Source: Flavonifractor avicola (GTDB taxonomy: Bacteria; Bacillota; Clostridia; Oscillospirales; Oscillospiraceae). Taken from it: 5,683 nucleotides of DNA. Positions 1 to 5,151 of the stretch are shown one piece after another (the first letter of the stretch is position 1; each line of letters starts with the position of its first letter). The stretch spans positions 1-5,683 of the forward strand of contig DXAS01000144.1 of assembly GCA_019116915.1 (NCBI GenBank), given 5' to 3'. The position numbers and the translations under genes are program-made. Below the pieces are notes generated by a model. The model was not told the DNA's origin. It saw only the letters and a list, made by a program, of their open reading frames with translations, and did not search any database.

Positions 1-1921
1 CCCGCCCAAGCCGGAACCCACCCCGCAAAAACCGTCCAAAGCCCCTCCGGTGGAGGACAATGTGCTGGACTTTCCGGAGGAGGCCGCCGGGCCGGAGGAA
101 AGCCCCCTCACCCAGGGCATCAACCGACTGCTGAAAAAGGCGGACGACTACGCCGAGCATATGTTTGAAGAGGAGGGCATGGAGGACGACACGGCGGTAC
201 GCCGGGCGGAGGAATTTATCCCCGGCACCGACGAGGAGGAGGAGCCCTCCCCCCGCCGCCGGGAGCGCAAGCCTCGGAAGGAGCCGCCTCCCGCCCCCGA
301 TCTGCCCCCGGCGGATCTGGCCAAACGGTACGGCAAGGGTCTCAAGGGGATGCGGCTGAGGGCCACCCTGGTCCTCCTGCTGTTCCTGCCCGCCCTCTAT
401 CTGACCCTGGAGGTCTTTCCCCATCCCCAGGCCCTTACGCCTGAGCTGCGGGTGCTGGCCCTGGCCGGGGTCCAGGTGCTGGCCATGCTGCTGGGGCTGG
501 ATGTGCTCTTCCGGGGTCTGTTCGGCCTGCTGCGGCTGGAGTTCGGCATGGACACCCTGCTGCTCTTTGCCTCCGCCGCCACTCTGGCCGACGCCCTTAC
601 CATGTTCAAGCTGGACCCCCGGGAGGGCCAGATGCCCTACTGCGCCGCCATTGTGCTGGGCATCTCCCTGCTGCTGCGGGGCACCTACCGAAAGCGGCGG
701 GGTCTGCGGCTGGCCTGTAAGACGGCGGCGGCCGCCTCCCACCCCTATCTGGTCACCCTGGACGAGGGCAAGTGGAACGGCCGGGACACCTACGCCAAGT
801 GGTCGGGCGATCCGGTAGGCTTTGGCCGGCAAATGCAGGCCAGCGACGGCGCCCAGCGTATCTTCCGGCGGATCTGCCCCCTGCTGTTTATCGCCAGTAT
901 GCTGCTGAGCATCGTGGCCTCCATTGGCCGGGGCGCGCCGGAGCGGCTGCTGTGGTGCCTGTCCGCCACCCTCACCGCCTCCGCCTCCCTGTCGGGGGCC
1001 CTGTGCTTCGGGCAGCCCTGGCTTACCCTGTGCCAGCGGCTGAGCAAATCGGGCGCCGCCATCGCCGGTTGGGACGGCGTCACCGCCACCGGCGGCAGCG
1101 GCATTCTGGTCACCGACTCCGACCTGTTCCCCCCGGGCTGTGTCTCCCTCAACGGCATCAAGATTTTTGGCGACTTCCCGGCGGAAAAGGTGGTAGCCGA
1201 TACCGCCACCCTCATCCGGGAATCGGGCTGCGGCCTGGACAAGCCCTTCCACGACCTGCTCCGGGCCCAGGGGGCCATTTACCGCCGGGTATCCAACTTC
1301 TTTTGTTATGAAGGCGGTCTGTCCGGCGTCATCCGCAATGAGCAGGTACTGGTGGGCTCCGCCGACTTCATGCGGCTGATGGAGATCGCCCTGCCCCCGG
1401 GACTTCATGTGAAGAACGCCGTATTCTGTGCCATCGACGGGGAGTTGGCGGGCATCTTCGCCCTGAACTACACCCTCCACGGCACCGTGGACCCGGCCCT
1501 CACCAGCCTGATCCGCAACCGGGTGTCCCCGGTGATGGCCACCCGGGACTTCAACCTGACCCCCGCCATGCTCCGCCAGCGGTTCAAGCTGCCGGTGGAC
1601 CGGATGGAATACCCCTCTGTGGAGCGGCGGATGGAGCTGTCCGACGAGGACCAGCTCCACAGCGACATTCTCACCGCCGTCCTCTGCCGGGAGGGCATCG
1701 GGCCCTACTCCGAGGCGGTGGTAGGCGCCGCCCGGCTCCGCCGGGCCGTCCGCACCTCGGCGGCGCTGGCCAGCCTGGGGGCGGTGGTAGGCCTGATTCT
1801 GGCCTTCTACCTCACCTTTGTGGGGGCCTACGCCTCCCTGTCGGCCTCCAACCTGCTGGTGTTCCTCATCATGTGGCTGGTGCCTACCCCCCTGATCTCG
1901 GGAATGGTCAACAAATATTGA
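1..1921 (+). CDS. Degenerate P1B-type (heavy-metal) ATPase-like membrane protein, 5' partial
   Basis: The frame is open from base 2 to the TGA at 1919-1921 (639 visible residues). The first possible start, GTG at 50, has no ribosome binding site and lies in a continuous proline-rich stretch, so the true start is probably upstream of the window. Residues below count from base 2. The N-terminal ~118 residues are soluble, rich in Glu/Asp, Pro and Arg. Hydrophobic segments lie near 120-138, 149-171, 183-202, 212-228, 291-309, 315-341, 587-609 and 613-633. This is the eight-segment order of P1B ATPases, with a short loop (229-290) in the actuator position and a large soluble part (342-586) in the P/N-domain position. 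Echoes of the family include GALCFGQPW in the segment-6 position, LSGVIRNEQVLVGS in the N-domain, and ATRDFNLTPAML where LTGDN-TA is expected. The catalytic DKTGT motif reads TDSDLF, CPC reads LSG, and no TGE or GDGxND is present. Transport activity is therefore unlikely; its role is unknown. Family origin is inferred from topology and motif alignment by eye. Confidence 0.72.
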   Translation, partial: PPKPEPTPQKPSKAPPVEDNVLDFPEEAAGPEESPLTQGINRLLKKADDYAEHMFEEEGMEDDTAVRRAEEFIPGTDEEEEPSPRRRERKPRKEPPPAPDLPPADLAKRYGKGLKGMRLRATLVLLLFLPALYLTLEVFPHPQALTPELRVLALAGVQVLAMLLGLDVLFRGLFGLLRLEFGMDTLLLFASAATLADALTMFKLDPREGQMPYCAAIVLGISLLLRGTYRKRRGLRLACKTAAAASHPYLVTLDEGKWNGRDTYAKWSGDPVGFGRQMQASDGAQRIFRRICPLLFIASMLLSIVASIGRGAPERLLWCLSATLTASASLSGALCFGQPWLTLCQRLSKSGAAIAGWDGVTATGGSGILVTDSDLFPPGCVSLNGIKIFGDFPAEKVVADTATLIRESGCGLDKPFHDLLRAQGAIYRRVSNFFCYEGGLSGVIRNEQVLVGSADFMRLMEIALPPGLHVKNAVFCAIDGELAGIFALNYTLHGTVDPALTSLIRNRVSPVMATRDFNLTPAMLRQRFKLPVDRMEYPSVERRMELSDEDQLHSDILTAVLCREGIGPYSEAVVGAARLRRAVRTSAALASLGAVVGLILAFYLTFVGAYASLSASNLLVFLIMWLVPTPLISGMVNKY

Positions 1922-1925
1922 GACG

Positions 1926-1959
1926 AAAAGATCCCCTGCCAGCTGGCAGGGGATCTTTT
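1926..1959. terminator. Bidirectional intrinsic terminator between convergent genes
   Basis: The arms AAAAGATCCCCTGCC (1926-1940) and GGCAGGGGATCTTTT (1945-1959) are perfectly complementary, giving a 15-bp stem around a four-base AGCT loop. A T-run (1956-1960) follows on the plus strand and a four-base T-run ends the hairpin on the minus strand. It begins 5 bases after the stop of the plus-strand membrane protein gene and lies 21 bases beyond the stop of the minus-strand M56 gene, so it can serve both. The plus-strand direction has the slightly better T-tract. Confidence 0.93.
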
Positions 1960-1979
1960 TGTCTTGTTGGTTCCTCTTC

Positions 1980-4505
1980 TCAATACCCTCCGTCGATGAC
2001 TACCCAGGGAGAGTCCTTATCCTCCCGCTGGAGGATGAACTGATAGTCGGTGTAGGTGGTGTTGGGGTCCAGCACCGGCTGGTTGCCGTCGGTGGTAAAG
2101 CTTACAAAGAAGACGATCACATTGTTGATCCGCTCCGGGTCGTCGGTGTGGAGATAGTCCGCCGCCACCGCATAGGACTGCTGGGGATCATAGTACGAAC
2201 TTTCCAGGGTACACCCCGCCATCCCGGTCTCAAAGCTCTGTACCACCGTCTCATAGGCCCGGTCATACTCCTCCGAGGAGTAATTGTGGGAGGGCGGCGG
2301 ATTTTTCAGGGCCAGCCAGTCCTGGCAGGCGCTGTACATGGTCTCATAGGGGCTGGGGGCGTCGTAGTCGTAGGCATAGGCATACCAGCTGGTCTCCCCG
2401 TCCCGGACGATGCCCACCAGTCCGCCCTCCTCCAGGAAGATGAGACTGTCTCCGTTTTGATCGGTGCAGGTCACCGCCTTGCCGTTGAGGGCGGCAGGGG
2501 CCTGGGCCTTCACCCACACCCGCACCCACAGCTGGATGCTGCTGTCAATGACGCCGTAGGTCTCCACATCCGTCTCCTGCCCGTTTTCATAGGTCAGGGT
2601 CCGGGCGGGGCTGCTGCCGGCCAGGATGGGCTCCATCTCCCGGCCATAGATGTTCCAGGCCGGGTCCCCCTCCACCAGCTCCACATAGCCGGCGCCCACA
2701 TCATAGCCCTGCTCGCTCAGCCATTCCCTGGCGGTGGAGAGGGGGTCCAGCAGGCCGGTCTCATGGCCCCTGTCCGCCTGCTGCTGGAACTGGGTGTAGT
2801 AGTCCACCGCCGTGGTGCCGGTATCCCGGGGGAGCACCAGATAGCGGGTACCGTAGTTGTTGTCCACCCAGCCCTCCACGCACCAGATGCCGCCCTCCCC
2901 CTGTTTGATGGGCTGGGAGAGGAGCAGAGTAATGGACTCGCCCCAGTTTTCCGTGCGGAAGTAGACGTAGCGGTGATCGCTCTCCCATACATAGCCGTCG
3001 TGGAAGTACATACTGTCCTCGTAGGTTTCCAGGCCGTTGCGGGCAAGGAAGTCGGGGCGCACCTCCTCGGGCAGGCGCTTATTCAGGTTCGTCCACTCCG
3101 CCTCCTCCGCCTGTATCACCGCTTCGTCCTGGGAATTGCTGTAGAACCGCACATCGCTGGCCGTCAGCCACACATAGTACCAGCCATCCCGATAGCCAAA
3201 GGGCGTCACCCCGCTGCCGTCGGAGATGAGGTACTGTTCGTAGGTGGCCTGATCCCACCGGACCAGGGTGAAGAGCCACCCCATGTCGGTGTCACCGCCG
3301 CCCGCCGCCTCATAGCTGCGCTTTTCCCACACGCAGACCAGGAAGTCCTCTCCCTCCTCGGGCAGCTCCACCAGCAGCTTGCTGTCCAGGTCGCTGGGAA
3401 TGGCCAGCTGGAGGTCATAGTCCAGGTCATACAGCACCGGGTTCTCCAGCAGAGCGCTCAGGTCGGGGGTAGGCTCCGGGCTGGGGCTGGGGGCCGCCCC
3501 GCTGATGGCGGCGCAGCCGGTCAAAACAATGGCCAGAGCCAGGGTGGCCGCCAGGGCGGCGGGCCCCTGCCGCTTTCCTTTCATAATGGACACCAGCCTT
3601 TCTTTCAGTCGTGCCTTTTCCTCGCACAGGGTGGTGGCCAGCACCCCCATGCCTCTGGGGGGCCGGGCGGCCAGCACCAGCAGAGTCTCCCCGTAGTGCT
3701 TCCGGGCGGGGCCGTCCATGGTTCTGGTCACCGCCTCGTCACAGGAGAGCTCGCAGGAGCGGGAGATTTCCCGCCGCACCACCACCATCAGGGGATTGAA
3801 CCAGTGGAGGCTGGTCACCGCCGCCGCCAGCCATTTATAGAGCAGATCGTGCCGCCGGGCATGGGTCAGCTCGTGAGACAGGATATCCGCCAGCCGGTCG
3901 TTTTCCACCCCCACAGGCAGCACAATGGCGGGATGGATCGCCCCCAGCAGCATGGGGGTATGGACATGGATACACTCCAGCACCACAGTGCGCCCGCCCG
4001 GGTCCAGGGCAGCCAGCACATTTTGGGCTCCTTGACCGGCAGGTCGGGCGGAGGCGTGCACCAGGGCGGCAAAGCGCCGGTAGCCCCACACATACCGCCC
4101 CAGCCACAGGCCTGCCCCTGCGGCCCACAGGCCGAACCACAGTTCAGGGGCGGTGAGCACTCCCTTCCAGTCTGCCGCCGGAGCGGCAGGCTGCTCCGGT
4201 ACGCCGGGATCTTCAGGCGCGGCTGGGCCTGTGGGTTCCCCTGTCTGGCTTTGGATCTGGACCGGGTCGGTCTGACCGCTGAGGGAAACCTCCGTCTGGG
4301 TGTGGGCCTGGTAGGTCCCCTGCTCCGGCAGGGCAGGCAGCGGAAGGGTCACCCCCACCGGCAAAACCAGGCGCACCAACACCAGCAGCCACAGGTAGTA
4401 GGCCGCCGCCTTGCTCTTGATGAGGGGCCGGACCAACAGCAGCAGGCCGGTGAGCACAGAACCCAGTATGCTCAGCGTGAGCAGGGTGTGCAGAAAAGCC
4501 GCCAT
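1980..4505 (-). CDS. BlaR1-like M56 family membrane metallopeptidase with large unknown sensor domain
   Basis: This 841-residue protein is a probable signal-transducing zinc protease partnered with the BlaI-type repressor encoded just upstream. Hydrophobic segments lie near 5-25, 34-54, 119-141 and 314-334. The M56 signature is clear: the PMLLGAIHPAIVLP stretch (184-197), the zinc motif HELTH (211-215), WFNPL (235-239), and ELSCDEAV (252-259), which probably supplies the third zinc ligand. A Pro/Gln-rich loop (55-118) should face outside. Residues 332-841 form the extracytoplasmic part, starting with a PSPSPEPTP linker. It has a WLFTLVRWD-type segment (410-418) often seen in clostridial M56 proteins, and a C-terminal ~100 residues resembling DUF4829-type domains (from memory, not searched). 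No STxK, SxN or KTG triad was found, so beta-lactam binding is unlikely; the ligand is unknown. The start at 4505 is chosen because it begins the M56 membrane segment, lies one base after the blaI stop (4507), and has AAGAGG (4520-4515) nine bases upstream. A longer in-frame start at 4637 would add 44 residues that only shadow blaI. Confidence 0.92.
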   Translation of the reverse strand: MAAFLHTLLTLSILGSVLTGLLLLVRPLIKSKAAAYYLWLLVLVRLVLPVGVTLPLPALPEQGTYQAHTQTEVSLSGQTDPVQIQSQTGEPTGPAAPEDPGVPEQPAAPAADWKGVLTAPELWFGLWAAGAGLWLGRYVWGYRRFAALVHASARPAGQGAQNVLAALDPGGRTVVLECIHVHTPMLLGAIHPAIVLPVGVENDRLADILSHELTHARRHDLLYKWLAAAVTSLHWFNPLMVVVRREISRSCELSCDEAVTRTMDGPARKHYGETLLVLAARPPRGMGVLATTLCEEKARLKERLVSIMKGKRQGPAALAATLALAIVLTGCAAISGAAPSPSPEPTPDLSALLENPVLYDLDYDLQLAIPSDLDSKLLVELPEEGEDFLVCVWEKRSYEAAGGGDTDMGWLFTLVRWDQATYEQYLISDGSGVTPFGYRDGWYYVWLTASDVRFYSNSQDEAVIQAEEAEWTNLNKRLPEEVRPDFLARNGLETYEDSMYFHDGYVWESDHRYVYFRTENWGESITLLLSQPIKQGEGGIWCVEGWVDNNYGTRYLVLPRDTGTTAVDYYTQFQQQADRGHETGLLDPLSTAREWLSEQGYDVGAGYVELVEGDPAWNIYGREMEPILAGSSPARTLTYENGQETDVETYGVIDSSIQLWVRVWVKAQAPAALNGKAVTCTDQNGDSLIFLEEGGLVGIVRDGETSWYAYAYDYDAPSPYETMYSACQDWLALKNPPPSHNYSSEEYDRAYETVVQSFETGMAGCTLESSYYDPQQSYAVAADYLHTDDPERINNVIVFFVSFTTDGNQPVLDPNTTYTDYQFILQREDKDSPWVVIDGGY
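3513..3584 (-). other. Internal lipoprotein-signal-like segment (fourth membrane segment of the M56 protein)
   Basis: Residues 308-331 of the M56 protein read as a Met followed by a basic stretch (KGKRQ), a hydrophobic run of about 16 residues, and a lipobox-like LTGC ending at Cys331. A PSPSPEPTP linker follows, as is common just after the lipid-modified Cys in lipoproteins. In the full-length protein this is the fourth membrane segment that leads to the outer sensor. The Met308 codon (3584-3582) has only a weak AAAGG about a dozen bases upstream, so internal initiation is possible but not strongly supported. Lipid modification is an inference. Confidence 0.5.
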
Positions 4506-4506
4506 G

Positions 4507-4887
4507 TCAGCGCGCCTCTTCTCTGCCCAGGCCGTCCAGCAGGGCCCGCAGCTCCGCGATGTCATCCCCGGACAGCTGGTCGTGCTCCACCAGGGCGGCC
4601 ACCATCTGCCGGGCCGACCCGGCGTACAGCTTGTCAATGAGCTTGCGGGTGCGGTAGCAGCCCAGCTCCTCCCGGCTCACCAGAGGCCGGTAATAGTAGA
4701 CCTGCCGCTTCTCCTGGGCCGCCGCACCCTTGGCGCACAGCCGCCGCAGCAGGGTCTTGACCGTCTCCCCGTTCCTGTCTGCCAGGGCCTCCCTGATCTG
4801 GCTCAGTGTCACCGGCTCCCCGGCGTCCCACAGCACCTCCATCACCTCCAGCTCCGCCTCGGTGATCTTCTCTTCTGCGGCACCCAT
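4507..4887 (-). CDS. BlaI/MecI-family winged-helix transcriptional repressor
   Basis: This 126-residue cytoplasmic DNA-binding protein has the usual length of the BlaI/MecI/CopY family. ITEAELEVMEVLW (8-20) is the first helix typical of the family. TLSQIREAL (28-35) and ETVKTLLRRLCAKG (41-54) form the helix-turn-helix with its recognition helix. QVYYYRPLVS (62-71) is the wing and the link to the C-terminal dimerisation region (82-120, with LSGDDIAELRALLD). By eye alignment, the Asn-Phe bond cut in staphylococcal BlaI/MecI falls at Ala98-Leu99, so cleavage may differ here. The start is supported by AAGGAGG (4901-4895) seven bases upstream of the ATG. It is followed one base later by the M56 protease gene, with likely translational coupling. 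Two TACA-N2-TGTA dyads overlie its promoter, predicting autorepression that is relieved when the M56 partner is activated. Confidence 0.94.
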   Translation of the reverse strand: MGAAEEKITEAELEVMEVLWDAGEPVTLSQIREALADRNGETVKTLLRRLCAKGAAAQEKRQVYYYRPLVSREELGCYRTRKLIDKLYAGSARQMVAALVEHDQLSGDDIAELRALLDGLGREEAR

Positions 4888-4894
4888 GGCGTCT

Positions 4895-4901
4895 CCTCCT
4901 T
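4895..4901 (-). promoter_or_regulatory. Ribosome binding site of the BlaI-type gene
   Basis: On the minus strand AAGGAGG lies seven bases before the ATG at 4887-4885. It is a near-perfect Shine-Dalgarno match and fixes the start of the repressor gene. Confidence 0.9.
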
Positions 4902-4905
4902 CCGG

Positions 4906-4943
4906 TTACAGTTGTACCTTTCAGCTTTAGGGTACAACTGTAA
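4906..4943. promoter_or_regulatory. Paired BlaI-type operators (two TACA-N2-TGTA dyads)
   Basis: TTACAGTTGTACC (4906-4918) and GGTACAACTGTAA (4931-4943) are perfect 13-base inverted copies separated by 12 bases. Each arm contains its own dyad, TACAGTTGTA (4907-4916) and TACAACTGTA (4933-4942), which fits the TACA-N2-TGTA core recognised by BlaI/MecI dimers. The dyad centres are 26 bases apart. One dyad covers the spacer and the first bases of the -10 of the blaI promoter; the other lies just after the predicted transcription start. This layout predicts repression of the repressor-protease operon by its own product. Confidence 0.85.
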
Positions 4944-4957
4944 TCTCCTTTTGTCAA
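4929..4957 (-). promoter_or_regulatory. Promoter of the blaI-M56 operon
   Basis: A consensus -35 TTGACA (4957-4952) is followed after 17 bases by a weak -10 TACCCT (4934-4929). Transcription would begin near 4922, about 35 bases before the repressor ATG. The operator dyads overlap the -10 side and the start region. The -35 match is strong and the -10 match is poor, so the exact -10 is less certain. Confidence 0.68.
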
Positions 4958-5068
4958 GCCCAATCGGGTTACAATTTCATGACAGATCATGCCGCCCCCT
5001 CCAACTTTTGAAATTTATTTTCATACTCATTAGTTTGGTGAAAATTGGCACATAACACCACCCAACCC

Positions 5069-5096
5069 TTGCATTTGTTTGTCAAAATGGTATAAT
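5069..5096 (+). promoter_or_regulatory. Promoter of ppdK with extended -10
   Basis: A perfect TATAAT (5091-5096) is preceded by TGG, giving an extended -10 (TGn-TATAAT). The upstream TTGCAT (5069-5074) is a partial -35 at 16 bases. The predicted start is near 5103, giving a leader of about 50 bases. An AT-rich stretch (5006-5050) lies upstream. Confidence 0.85.
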
Positions 5097-5111
5097 ATGA
5101 CCCAGTGAACC

Positions 5112-5130
5112 GTCCCGCCCCAGGCGGGGC
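5112..5130 (+). other. Small GC-rich hairpin in the ppdK leader
   Basis: CCCGCC (5114-5119) and GGCGGG (5123-5128) pair around a CCA loop. They extend by a T-G wobble (5113/5129) and a G-C pair (5112/5130). No T-run follows, so it is not an intrinsic terminator. It ends six bases before the AGGAGG and could stabilise the 5' end or affect ribosome access; its role is inferred. Confidence 0.55.
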
Positions 5131-5136
5131 AAACTT

Positions 5137-5142
5137 AGGAGG
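5137..5142 (+). promoter_or_regulatory. Ribosome binding site of ppdK
   Basis: AGGAGG lies nine bases before the ATG at 5152. An earlier ATG at 5144 is only one base from this site and is followed directly by TGA, so the 5152 start is the real one. Confidence 0.9.
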
Positions 5143-5151
5143 AATGTGAAA

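Noticed and set aside
50..52. GTG at 50 as the start of the pseudo-ATPase gene
   Set aside because: There is no ribosome binding site before it, and the frame continues open upstream to the window edge with similar Pro/Lys-rich content.
4506..4637. A longer M56 start at 4637 adding 44 residues
   Set aside because: The extension overlaps blaI in another frame and is rich in Trp, Pro, Cys and Arg, typical of shadow translation. The start at 4505 has a ribosome binding site, begins the first membrane segment and follows the blaI stop by one base.
1959..4640. An 893-codon open frame on the plus strand, antisense to the whole M56 gene
   Set aside because: It is in exact codon register with the M56 gene, so it stays open simply because that gene uses no TTA, CTA or TCA codons, as expected for GC-rich codon use. 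Its product is rich in Gly, His, Gln and Pro, resembles no family, and it begins with a weak start inside the terminator region.
4411..5055. A 214-codon plus-strand frame spanning blaI and the spacer
   Set aside because: It is antisense to the clear BlaI-type gene, has no recognisable domain and runs through the operator and promoter region.
4951..5087. TTTTGTCAAG (4949-4958) and TTTGTCAAAA (5078-5087) as a direct repeat
   Set aside because: The first is the complement of the blaI -35 box and the second lies in the ppdK promoter spacer. The shared core is only eight bases, which is not convincing beyond chance in an AT-rich spacer.
5144..5149. ATG-TGA minimal start-stop unit before ppdK
   Set aside because: It is only one base from the AGGAGG, too close to be used, and AGGAGG is well spaced for the ATG at 5152. 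It is most likely chance.
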